From: Ruminococcus sp. YE282
Lineage (GTDB): Bacteria > Bacillota > Clostridia > Oscillospirales > Acutalibacteraceae
DNA length: 64,000 nt
NCBI GenBank assembly: GCA_900101355.1
Contig: FMUV01000002.1
Span: forward strand, 62,001 to 126,000
Direction of reading: 5' to 3'
Made by a program: the position numbers and the translations under genes. Under the pieces are notes generated by a model. It was not told the DNA's origin. It did not search any database and was given only the letters and a program-made list of their open reading frames with translations. The stretch's first letter is position 1; the number at the start of each line of letters is the position of its first letter. Below, piece by piece: positions 57,109 through 64,000 of this stretch.

Positions 57109-57153
57109 TATATGTTACCTCCGATTTTGTTGAATTAATTAGTTAAGCCGAGA

Positions 57154-57351
57154 TTATTTATAAGGAATAAGACGCTTAATCTGTGGGGTATTTGTCTTAT
57201 CAGCAACAGCTGTCTGACGCAAACCTCTTTTACGCTTAGTAGTCTTCTTATTTAAGATATGGCTTTTGTTAGCGTGAGCACGGATAACTTTACCGTTTTT
57301 TGAAAGTTTAAAACGTTTTTTGGCACCGCTGTGTGTTTTAATTTTAGGCAT
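57154..57351 (-). CDS. rpmI: 50S ribosomal protein L35
   Basis: 65 residues from the ATG at 57351 with GGGAGG upstream, the usual L35 length. Starts [14 protein letters not shown], then [14 protein letters not shown] and KRKRGLRQ. Lies between infC and rplT in the standard order. Confidence 0.98.
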   Translation of the reverse strand: MPKIKTHSGAKKRFKLSKNGKVIRAHANKSHILNKKTTKRKRGLRQTAVADKTNTPQIKRLIPYK

Positions 57352-57373
57352 TATAATATCCTCCCTTAATTGG

Positions 57374-57892
57374 TTACTTATTGAACTTTGGCGCAAGAAA
57401 CATAAGCATATTACGACCTTCAAGCTTAGCAGGCTTCTCGATTACAGCAACTTCACTGCAAGCTTCGGCAAAACGCTTCATTGTTTCAAGACCGATTTCC
57501 GGATGTCCCATTTCACGTCCGCGAAAACGAATTGAAACCTTTACTTTGTCGCCGTGTTTGATAAACTTTAACGCATTATTAAGCTTTGTGTTAAAATCGT
57601 GAGTATCAATGTTAAGCGACAATCGCACTTCTTTTATATCGACGATATGCTGATTTTTTCTTGCCTCTTTTTCTCTCTTTGCCTGTTCAAAGCGATATTT
57701 TCCGTAATCCATGATTTTGCACACGGGCGGAGTGCTTTGCGGAGCAATTTTGACCAAGTCAAGGTTTTTCTGCTCTGCAAGGTTGAGAGCGTCCTTAGCG
57801 GACATAATTCCAAGCTGTTGACCGTCAGAACCGATTACTCTAAGTTCTTTGTCGCGAATTTCTTCGTTGATTTGAATATCTTTCTTGCCGAT
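57374..57892 (-). CDS. infC: Translation initiation factor IF-3 (AUC start)
   Basis: Binds the 30S subunit, prevents premature 50S joining and rejects wrong start codons. With an ATC start at 57892 it has 172 residues, the normal length. GGAGG lies 9 nt upstream. No ATG, GTG or TTG in frame fits between this site and the conserved [14 protein letters not shown]-domain (1-about 75) and C-domain (about 85-172) contain [15 protein letters not shown] and [10 protein letters not shown] rare AUU/AUC start is the known basis of infC autoregulation in other bacteria. First gene of infC-rpmI-rplT. Confidence 0.95.
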   Translation of the reverse strand: MGKKDIQINEEIRDKELRVIGSDGQQLGIMSAKDALNLAEQKNLDLVKIAPQSTPPVCKIMDYGKYRFEQAKREKEARKNQHIVDIKEVRLSLNIDTHDFNTKLNNALKFIKHGDKVKVSIRFRGREMGHPEIGLETMKRFAEACSEVAVIEKPAKLEGRNMLMFLAPKFNK

Positions 57893-58036
57893 GGGTAAGC
57901 ACCTCCAAAGTAGCTTAAAATAATAAATGCGGACAGAAATACTTCCGTCCGCATAACAATACACAAAAATTTACGTATTGACCCGTGCAGACGACACCCC
58001 ACAGGTGAAAGCATTTCTGCTTTGCTTTATTTTGCG
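57893..58036 (-). promoter_or_regulatory. Leader of infC-rpmI-rplT with attenuator hairpin (L20-leader type)
   Basis: A 5' UTR of about 140 nt. It ends in a hairpin TGCGGACGGAA / TTTCTGTCCGCA (57928-57953) followed by ATTTATTATTTTAAG in the minus-strand RNA, a terminator-like element 20 nt before the infC ribosome site. Upstream are GC-rich segments (GGGGTGTCGTCTGCACGGGTC region) and a CAATAC/GTATTG pairing that could form an alternative structure. In Bacillus this operon is controlled by L20 through leader termination. Assignment is by position and structure. Confidence 0.6.
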
Positions 58037-58042
58037 TTATAT

Positions 58043-58071
58043 ATTATATTACTTAATTATCTTTTTGTCAA
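58043..58071 (-). promoter_or_regulatory. Consensus sigma-A promoter of infC-rpmI-rplT
   Basis: On the minus strand TTGACA, a 17-bp spacer and TATAAT, both perfect. Placed between the surface-polymer genes and the infC leader. Confidence 0.85.
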
Positions 58072-58136
58072 GCAAAATTTAATAATTGCCGAAATTTAAA
58101 TTTTAAACCGATTGTGTTTCAGAAACAAATCTAAAA

Positions 58137-59912
58137 TCACTTTAAATTATCACAAATCAATTTTACAACACGTTCGGTTGATTTTCCGTCACGATAATCA
58201 AAGAACATATCCGCAAAAGGTTTAATGCGTTCTGTGCAAAAATCATTTGTGCTTATCGCTGAAATAAGCTGTTCAAGTGAATACACGATTTTACCCGGTG
58301 CATAGAGCTTGAAATCAAAGTAGAAATCACGCTCATTAATGTATTTTTCAAGGTCAAATACATAGAAAACCATTGGTATATCAAGCAAAGAAGCTTCAAA
58401 TACCAAGGAAGAATAATCGGTGATTATAACATCAGTTACAAACAGCAAATCATTAAGTTCGCTGTCCTCCGACAAATCTATAATTCTGTCCTTATATTTC
58501 TTTGGAATTGGCTGCACATCGTTGACAAAAGGATGGTGCTTAACAATAAACACATAATCTTCGGGCAGTTTTTGGCAAACCGTTTCAAGGTCAAACATTT
58601 CGGTAGGATAGAAAGCTGTCTCCTTTACCATACCTCTGAAAGTCGGTGCAAACAAGACAATTTTTTTGCCCTTAAAGTTTGGATGTTCCTTATAGAATTT
58701 CTCCTGAGCCTGCTTTTTGTAAGCATCGTCAAAGAATACATCTGTTCTTGGAATACCGGTAGCAACTACATTGTCTGTTGCTATACCAAAGCCCTCTGAA
58801 TGACATTTTTTGCAATAGGTTGAACTTACGGTAACGTAGTCATAGCTGCGGTGATTACGTGTAGTCTGCGGCGAGCCCTTGGGCTTTGACAATCTTGTAA
58901 ATCCAAATGTTTTAAATGCGCCGCAGGCGTGCCAAAGCTGAATCAACTTAGTCTGAGGTCTTAAATCTATATAATGTATTTGCGGAGTAAACTCATCAAG
59001 CACAACGACCTTACTTGTTGCACAGGCCTTTGTAAAGGAACGAATTTCTTTGAATGACATATCTGCAATAGTGTGGTCATTCAAAATGAAATTTATATCC
59101 AGTCCGTCTACATTTTTTAGTTTATCATAAACAAATGCAAAATTACCGGAAATATCATCACGTCTTAATGATATAAAGGTGATTCTGTTGTTATGAACCT
59201 TATTAAAAAGCTTATAAAAACCGTAGCAGCGTTTAAATATATATCTTTTGGCTGTCCAAAGTGCTACCTTTAAGGTTGCAACCTTTGAAAATTTCCAAAA
59301 CACATATGCCAAATAACGTTTTAACGGGCTCTCGTCACAAAATCGCGCAGGCATCTGAATTATATCAGTAATTCTTAGCAAGCCGTCTATCATAAACAGA
59401 GGGAGCATTATGATTGCAAAAACATATTCAAAAAACTTAAGCCAGAAATTAACAAATTGAACCGCAAATCTTAATGCAGGTGAGCGAAGAATTTTCGTTT
59501 TATCCGGCAAAAATTTAAAATGATTTCCCTCAAACTTGTAGCCGTAACACTTATCGTCCGTTTCAAAAAGTTCGGGCATAATATCTATACTAATTTTTTC
59601 TTGGTAATAATCCGCAAAATTAAAATTAATATACATATCAAACGGCAGATAATCTTTTCGGGTTTTCCAAAAGAGCAAATTGAGCTGATATGTGTATTTT
59701 CCCGAGAAGAAACACTTGCCGTCAATATAGGTAACATTTGAAAGGACAAACGGAATACGTCTGTCCTCTTTTTCGTTAATAAAATGTAAAATAACCTTTG
59801 GTTTAGATAAAAAATGGGAATTGATTGATTCATCAATAATAGTGCCTGTTATGGTTAACGTCATCCTATTTTTTTGAATAACCATTTCTCTTATCTTAAT
59901 ATCGTATTGCAC
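58137..59912 (-). CDS. CDP-glycerol glycerophosphotransferase-like polyol-phosphate polymerase (TagF/TarL family)
   Basis: 591 residues. The N-terminal 150 residues are a beta-rich extra domain. A hydrophobic and amphipathic stretch (about 165-195) may attach it to the membrane. The C-terminal glycerophosphotransferase domain has KLIQLWHACGAFKTFGF near 322, ATGIPRTDVFF, LFAPTFRG, VIVKHHP-like FIVKHHPF and VIITDYSSLVFEASLLDIP near 495. Such enzymes transfer glycerol- or ribitol-phosphate from a CDP carrier onto teichoic acid or capsule. GTG start with GGGGTG upstream. With the three genes before it, a pentitol-phosphate rather than glycerol-phosphate donor is likely. No clear terminator follows. 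Confidence 0.85.
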   Translation of the reverse strand: MQYDIKIREMVIQKNRMTLTITGTIIDESINSHFLSKPKVILHFINEKEDRRIPFVLSNVTYIDGKCFFSGKYTYQLNLLFWKTRKDYLPFDMYINFNFADYYQEKISIDIMPELFETDDKCYGYKFEGNHFKFLPDKTKILRSPALRFAVQFVNFWLKFFEYVFAIIMLPLFMIDGLLRITDIIQMPARFCDESPLKRYLAYVFWKFSKVATLKVALWTAKRYIFKRCYGFYKLFNKVHNNRITFISLRRDDISGNFAFVYDKLKNVDGLDINFILNDHTIADMSFKEIRSFTKACATSKVVVLDEFTPQIHYIDLRPQTKLIQLWHACGAFKTFGFTRLSKPKGSPQTTRNHRSYDYVTVSSTYCKKCHSEGFGIATDNVVATGIPRTDVFFDDAYKKQAQEKFYKEHPNFKGKKIVLFAPTFRGMVKETAFYPTEMFDLETVCQKLPEDYVFIVKHHPFVNDVQPIPKKYKDRIIDLSEDSELNDLLFVTDVIITDYSSLVFEASLLDIPMVFYVFDLEKYINERDFYFDFKLYAPGKIVYSLEQLISAISTNDFCTERIKPFADMFFDYRDGKSTERVVKLICDNLK

Positions 59913-59929
59913 AAATACACCCCAAACAA

Positions 59930-60595
59930 TTAATTAATCAGACTTGTCATTTTATTTACGGCATCTTCAAGCTCTATACCCCTTTGATAAATAGAAGAAG
60001 AACCGGCTACAAACAAGTCTGCGCCGCATTCACGCATCTTGCAGCATAAATCCCAGCTGACATGACCGTCAACTTCAAGAATAATATTAAGCGAGCTTTC
60101 ATCAATCATTTTTCTGACTTCCGCTATTTTTTCAAAACTGCCCTTGACAATCGGCTGACCCGCAAAGCCGGGATAAACCGTCATAACCACAATACCGTCA
60201 ATTTCATTAAGATACTCTTTAAGAACTTCAGGCTTGGTATCCGGACTTATCGCTATAAACGGATTAGCTCCGCACACACGGATTTCTCGAATCACTTCAT
60301 GCAAATTAGGGCACGCTTCATAATGAACCGAAACTATATCGTCTTTGCCGATATTCATCTTATCAAAATATTGTGCGGGTTCAAACGCCATAATGTGAAT
60401 ATCTCTTTTAATGTTTTTTATAACATTTTTAACAGCCCTGATAATTGTTGAATCAAGCGTAACATTCGGAACAAATTTTCCGTCCATAAAATCAAGATGA
60501 ATATAATCAACGCCGAGATTATCAAGCTTTGTAATTTCTGACTGAAGGTTTAGCATATCGGCGCACATAAGCGACGGAGAAAGCATACCTCTCAA
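59930..60595 (-). CDS. Pentulose-phosphate 3-epimerase, divergent Rpe paralogue
   Basis: 221 residues of the ribulose-phosphate 3-epimerase family (TIM barrel), interconverting ribulose 5-phosphate and xylulose 5-phosphate. Active-site blocks are SPSLMCAD, HLDFMDGKFVPN, HIMAFEPA, VYPGFAGQ and EVDGHVSW. The last two differ from the usual NPGFGGQ and VDGGI, which suggests a specialised paralogue. Start is the TTG at 60595 with GAGGTG 7 nt upstream. It lies inside the polyol cluster, 23 bp after the dehydrogenase. Confidence 0.82.
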   Translation of the reverse strand: MRGMLSPSLMCADMLNLQSEITKLDNLGVDYIHLDFMDGKFVPNVTLDSTIIRAVKNVIKNIKRDIHIMAFEPAQYFDKMNIGKDDIVSVHYEACPNLHEVIREIRVCGANPFIAISPDTKPEVLKEYLNEIDGIVVMTVYPGFAGQPIVKGSFEKIAEVRKMIDESSLNIILEVDGHVSWDLCCKMRECGADLFVAGSSSIYQRGIELEDAVNKMTSLIN

Positions 60596-60618
60596 AAATC
60601 AACACCTCGCATTCTAAA

Positions 60619-61668
60619 TTACTTATTTACCACCATAATTTTTGCAAAAAATTCTGTGTTATCTCTCATAATTTCAAGACCCTTGTCCATTGTTGCAAGG
60701 TCAAATTTGTGTGTAATAAGTTTTTCTGCGTCAATCTTGCCGGATGCCATTGCATCAACAACAATATTCCAATCGCTCTTGTGTGTATCTTTGTAGCTGG
60801 AATTCCAGGTACCGAAAATAGTAAGCTGTTTTCTTAAAATCTGCCAATAGGTATTTTGCGGGAAAGTAAAATCTCCGTGCGGATTGCCGACAAACAAAAC
60901 CTTTCCGCCGCCTGCAACAGATTCAAGACAATTGCAGGCAGTAACAGGAACGCCGACAGCCTCAACGGCAATGTCTGCTCCGACTCCGTTTGTTTTGTCT
61001 TTTACCCATTGAATAGGATCTTCATGAGAAGAATTGCAGTAATCAAAGAATCCGAAACTCTCAACAAAATCCCAATTGTTTACGTCCGTTCCGACAAGCA
61101 AAACTTTTGCTCCCCATGCTCTTGCCCACTGAGCAAGAAGCATTCCGATTGTGCCGGGACCGTAGATGACAACAGTATCGCCTATTTCAATCTGAGCACG
61201 TCTTAATGCGTGGAGTGCAACGGCACACGGCTCCGTTACTGCGGCAGCCTCAAACGAAAGATTATCAGGAATAGGAACAAGGTTCCAAACGGGAACTCTT
61301 ACATATTCGGCAAAACCGCCGTCGCTTCTTGAACCGAGGTAGTCGTAGCTTCTGCACATTTCATATTTTCCATCATTGCAATTTTCACATTTCATACAAG
61401 GAATGAGCGGAAAAACAGTTGCTCTCATACCGACAAGGTCTTTATATTTATCATCGGCAACGGCAGCTACTTCTCCGGAAAATTCGTGTCCCGGAATAGT
61501 AGGAAAATGGTATGTTCCGTTTACAAAAATTCTCGGAATATCCGAACCGCAGATTCCGCAGGCTTTTACCCTGAATAAAACTTCGTAAGGCTTTAGCGTA
61601 GGCAAAGGATAATCACAATATTCAAGATTTCCGACTGATTTAAGCACTCTGGCTTTCATTTTATCCAT
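60619..61668 (-). CDS. Zinc-dependent polyol-phosphate dehydrogenase (MDR family, GatD/TarJ-like)
   Basis: 349-residue medium-chain dehydrogenase. Catalytic zinc motif CGICGSD (residues 37-43) and GHEFSGEV; structural zinc CMKCENCNDGKYEMC; Rossmann loop VIYGPGTIGMLLAQ near 165. The segment GSDIPRIFVNG and the following YLGSRSDGGFAEY resemble galactitol-1-phosphate 5-dehydrogenases. In this cluster it should reduce a pentulose 5-phosphate to a pentitol 5-phosphate, the step done by TarJ in other bacteria. AAAGGTG precedes the ATG; the cytidylyltransferase stop is 1 bp upstream. Substrate not proven. Confidence 0.82.
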   Translation of the reverse strand: MDKMKARVLKSVGNLEYCDYPLPTLKPYEVLFRVKACGICGSDIPRIFVNGTYHFPTIPGHEFSGEVAAVADDKYKDLVGMRATVFPLIPCMKCENCNDGKYEMCRSYDYLGSRSDGGFAEYVRVPVWNLVPIPDNLSFEAAAVTEPCAVALHALRRAQIEIGDTVVIYGPGTIGMLLAQWARAWGAKVLLVGTDVNNWDFVESFGFFDYCNSSHEDPIQWVKDKTNGVGADIAVEAVGVPVTACNCLESVAGGGKVLFVGNPHGDFTFPQNTYWQILRKQLTIFGTWNSSYKDTHKSDWNIVVDAMASGKIDAEKLITHKFDLATMDKGLEIMRDNTEFFAKIMVVNK

Positions 61669-61669
61669 A

Positions 61670-62365
61670 TTAATTCACACCTTTCAAAATAGTTTCAAAG
61701 GTTTCAAGGTCCTCAACGGTTGTGATTTTTAAATTTCTCTCACTGCCCTTAACCATACGGATTTTCATTCCGTGGCGATACGCAATCTCACTGCTTCCAG
61801 CAGTAAGTGCAATCTCATCGTCTGAAACTTCGTTATGTATCTTATAATATTTCTTAAAGTCAAAACTTTCGGGAGCTTGTCCGGCAAACAATTCGCTTCT
61901 CTTTAGCAGACGGTCAATCTGCATTCCGTCAGCACTTTGATACACTGTGTCTTTAACCGAAATAACCGGCATTGCTCCGTCGCACTCTTTTGCACCTTTT
62001 ATGCAATCAGAGATAATTTGATTTGAGACAAGGGGACGAGCCGCATCGTGAACAATAACAATATCAGTATCATGTGCGTTTTTGTCAATGCACTTTAATC
62101 CATTATAAATTGAGTGTTGTCTTGTTTCTCCTGCGGGTGCATAACCGCAAATTTTGGTAACACCGTACTTTTTTGCATACTCCTCTACAAAGTCTTGCCA
62201 TTTTTCATTTACTACGACAACGATTTTATCAATTTCATCGTGATTTTGAAAAATATCAAAGCAGTAGGAAATTATGGGCTTGTCCTGAACCATCAAAAAC
62301 TGCTTTGGTCTGTCTGCGCCCATTCGGCTTCCCACGCCGCCTGCAAGTATAATCGCAGTATTCAT
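61670..62365 (-). CDS. Pentitol-phosphate cytidylyltransferase (TarI/IspD family)
   Basis: 231 residues from the ATG at 62365 (GGAGG 4-5 nt upstream). Nucleotidyltransferase fold with the CTP loop LAGGVGSRMGADRPKQFL at 7-24, GETRQHSIYNGL, VHDAARPLV, the specificity loop SVKDTVYQ and TTVEDLETF. IspD and TarI share these; the neighbours (dehydrogenase, epimerase, glycerophosphotransferase) favour TarI-like formation of a CDP-pentitol. First gene of the four-gene module, behind its own promoter. Confidence 0.83.
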   Translation of the reverse strand: MNTAIILAGGVGSRMGADRPKQFLMVQDKPIISYCFDIFQNHDEIDKIVVVVNEKWQDFVEEYAKKYGVTKICGYAPAGETRQHSIYNGLKCIDKNAHDTDIVIVHDAARPLVSNQIISDCIKGAKECDGAMPVISVKDTVYQSADGMQIDRLLKRSELFAGQAPESFDFKKYYKIHNEVSDDEIALTAGSSEIAYRHGMKIRMVKGSERNLKITTVEDLETFETILKGVN

Positions 62366-62454
62366 AAAATCCTCCACATCTTAATATATCATAATCTATT
62401 TTATTAACTTGTATACTACATTTATACATAATTATATCAATTATAATTATTTGT

Positions 62455-62484
62455 ATGATAACACATATATTGGTTTTTTGTCAA
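62455..62484 (-). promoter_or_regulatory. Promoter of the polyol module
   Basis: On the minus strand TTGACA, an 18-bp spacer and TATCAT. About 90 bp before the cytidylyltransferase ATG. Confidence 0.6.
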
Positions 62485-62561
62485 TACATACACAAGACAT
62501 TGTGCATTTCACCATTGGATAACAATAAATTTCTGTGAATTTATTTTGATTAACATCAATA

Positions 62562-62642
62562 AACACAAAAAGCAAAGGATATGTTTGGCATAAGCTTTTA
62601 AAATATGAATCTCATACCCAATAAGCTTAACCAAACATATCC
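62562..62642 (-). terminator. Long bulged inverted repeat, probable terminator of the beta-helix gene
   Basis: Outer 12-bp arms GGATATGTTTGG / CCAAACATATCC (62577-62588, 62631-62642), inner 7-bp arms TAAGCTT / AAGCTTA (62591-62597, 62623-62629) and an inner small hairpin TATGA / TCATA (62604-62608, 62612-62616). On the minus strand TTTGCTTTTTGTGTTT follows. The stem is unusually long for a simple terminator. Confidence 0.6.
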
Positions 62643-62685
62643 CCAAATTTACTATTATACGGAATATACTTTTTAAATGCTAAAA

Positions 62686-64000
62686 TTATTCATTGTATTT
62701 ATATGTTAAATTAAAATGTATCTCTTCATCATCAGCAAAATTCACCGCATCACCGGATAATGAAGTAATTGAAAAAGCAGTCGAATTGGTTTCCATTGCA
62801 GCCTTGAGCAAAGTACCTTTGGAAGTTACACCAACAACAATTTCTTTGTCACCTGCATTGGCAAAAGGCATATCGGTTATATGAATCGACGTGTTGTTTT
62901 CAAGTGTGCATTGGTTCAATACTATAATTAAATGTGCATTAATAATACCGTTATGTCCGATGTACCGACACTTTGAAGATTTCACCATACTAACCTGATT
63001 AGTATTTGGAGTAACTACTTTTTCACCGTTAACCATGCGACTAAGATCATCAAGAGCCGTAACGTGTACACTATCCAAACCCAAGGGTCTATAATCAATA
63101 CTTACCAATCCGTCACCTGTATTGCCGAGATTATCAAATTTGCATGTAATTCCGCTCTCTGAAGTAAAGGGAGACTTAAATTTGCAATTAGTTACTACTG
63201 TTCCCGTACCTCTGTTTGTGGACTTGTACTTAGCAGTTAACTCTTTGGTTGCATAATACAGTACATACGGTGAACCAAATTTATGAGCAGAACCACTGCT
63301 AGAACCACTGCTAGAATCACTGCTAGGATTACTGCTAGGATTAATGTATACTGAGTTATATCCATTTAAGCAATTTGTTATCATTGCTCTGCCGGCATTA
63401 AAAAATTCAAATCCGTATTTAGTGCTGTCAACCATACACTGAGTAAATGTTGCAACACCGCCCCAAATTACAAACGAAGTTGCATATTGCATTATATTTT
63501 CATTATATGCACACCATGCATGACATTTATTAAAATGGTTATCTGCCGCACCGGTAAGAAAACCATTTTCAAAATCAACAGCCACGCAATCACTGACATA
63601 GGTATCTGCACAACCAAGGTACAACATTGTTGAACACAGTCTTCGATCCGGGGGCTGATTGGAGCCCTCAGCACCCGCAGACTTCTTAATCTCCACAGAC
63701 ACCGCAGGCTCGGAAATACCGCTCCGACAACCGTGTATATATGTAAATGACGCCTCATTACCGCCATAAGAGCGAATACCGTATACAGCAGGATTTTTTA
63801 CAAAGATATGTGAATAGTTTGTCTTTCCTTCATTATCTATACGAATAGCATGCGTAGCTCTTCCTAAGTTACAGTCAATTATCAAATTACAAAAACTGCC
63901 CATATTATACCTGGCATCAATTCCACCGAGAACTTTAATATTAATAACAGAATTAAGTCTGTTTGTTTGTGAAACACTGTCTGCAACTTTTATTGTTGCC
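62686..64000 (-). CDS. Beta-helix-like surface or phage-type protein (partial, 5' end outside window)
   Basis: The last 438 residues of a protein whose start lies beyond base 64000; the frame stays open to the edge. The sequence shows repeated short strands with Asn, Cys and Gly turns (CNLIIDCNLG, SHIFVKNPAVYGIRSYGGN, TYVSDCVAVDFENGF, AMITNCLNGYNSVYI), typical of a right-handed parallel beta-helix as in pectate-lyase-like and tail-spike proteins. A Ser/Gly/Pro linker near visible residue 237 is encoded by a 12-bp tandem repeat. The C-terminal 100 residues look like a separate beta domain. No catalytic motif is recognised. It could be a surface adhesin, a polysaccharide-active enzyme or a prophage remnant. 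Confidence 0.6.
   Translation of the reverse strand, partial: ATIKVADSVSQTNRLNSVINIKVLGGIDARYNMGSFCNLIIDCNLGRATHAIRIDNEGKTNYSHIFVKNPAVYGIRSYGGNEASFTYIHGCRSGISEPAVSVEIKKSAGAEGSNQPPDRRLCSTMLYLGCADTYVSDCVAVDFENGFLTGAADNHFNKCHAWCAYNENIMQYATSFVIWGGVATFTQCMVDSTKYGFEFFNAGRAMITNCLNGYNSVYINPSSNPSSDSSSGSSSGSAHKFGSPYVLYYATKELTAKYKSTNRGTGTVVTNCKFKSPFTSESGITCKFDNLGNTGDGLVSIDYRPLGLDSVHVTALDDLSRMVNGEKVVTPNTNQVSMVKSSKCRYIGHNGIINAHLIIVLNQCTLENNTSIHITDMPFANAGDKEIVVGVTSKGTLLKAAMETNSTAFSITSLSGDAVNFADDEEIHFNLTYKYNE
63291..63338. repeat. 12-bp tandem repeat inside the beta-helix gene
   Basis: Four units of the type AACCACTGCTAG (two identical, two with one to three changes), plus a degenerate fifth. In the coding strand each unit adds four residues of the form (Asn/Asp/Gly)-(Pro/Ser)-Ser-Ser. 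In-frame gain or loss of units would alter linker length without frameshift. Confidence 0.85.

Larger units (their letters stand above)
62366..62685. other. AT-rich intergenic region between surface gene and polyol module
   Basis: 320 bp without a gene. It holds the promoter of the polyol module (62455-62484), its leader of about 85 nt with several TATAAT-like strings, and the large inverted repeat that probably ends the beta-helix gene. The remaining bases show no reading frame with a ribosome site. Confidence 0.7.

Noticed and set aside
1..64000. CRISPR arrays, tRNA/rRNA genes, insertion sequences, integrase genes
   Set aside because: I looked for direct-repeat arrays, cloverleaf-type conserved arms, transposase motifs and terminal repeats and saw none.

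Overview
The window is 64 kb of low-GC, gene-dense chromosome. It looks like an anaerobic, Gram-positive member of the Clostridia, probably of the Ruminococcaceae/Oscillospiraceae type. The reasons are SepF/DivIVA/YlmH-type division genes, a YunB sporulation protein, RicA, MutL with a nuclease motif and no MutH, strong Shine-Dalgarno sites with many TTG/GTG starts, and a Rex-linked short TCA branch. The lineage is inferred from gene content only. I found no rRNA, tRNA, insertion sequence or CRISPR array. Except for acn-icd-rex, every gene is on the minus strand, so operons read from high to low coordinates.

Region by region. 1-1195 is the 5' part of typA (BipA), which runs out of the window. 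1385-5345 is the plus-strand operon acn-icd-rex, with a Rex-like operator on its promoter and a strong terminator. 5379-13117 is the proteostasis operon tig-clpP-clpX-lon-engB-lysA. 13141-19498 is rplS-lepB-rbgA-rnhB-yraN-dipeptidase-thrC-phosphoesterase, headed by a leader-like 5' UTR. 19532-35364 is a long run from miaB through ricA, mutS, mutL, miaA, a HlyD-like adaptor, yggS, sepF, ylmH, divIVA and ileS to lspA and rluD. This joins mismatch repair, tRNA modification, septum assembly and lipoprotein processing. 35390-39118 holds rpsU, aroQ, an aminopeptidase P, efp, an acidic zinc-ribbon protein and yunB.

39139-56695 is a long collinear block from rlmB through dprA, topA, trmFO, plsX, rnc, a radical SAM protein, smc, ftsY, rdgB, yhbY, nadD, yqeK and rsfS to leuS. 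It covers DNA processing and segregation, rRNA/tRNA processing, membrane-protein targeting and NAD synthesis. 56710-58071 is infC-rpmI-rplT behind a consensus promoter and an attenuator-type leader. 58137-62484 is a four-gene cell-surface module (cytidylyltransferase, polyol-phosphate dehydrogenase, pentulose-phosphate epimerase, glycerophosphotransferase-like polymerase) that should make a CDP-pentitol and polymerise it. The window ends inside a beta-helix-like protein that carries a 12-bp tandem repeat.

The most interesting points are the Rex-like operator over the -10 of the operon that encodes Rex; a radical SAM gene whose only sensible start is AUU, overlapping the rnc stop; an AUC start for infC; terminator-like hairpins placed directly in front of downstream genes, one of them overlapping the yunB start; and the surface-polyol module with a divergent epimerase.
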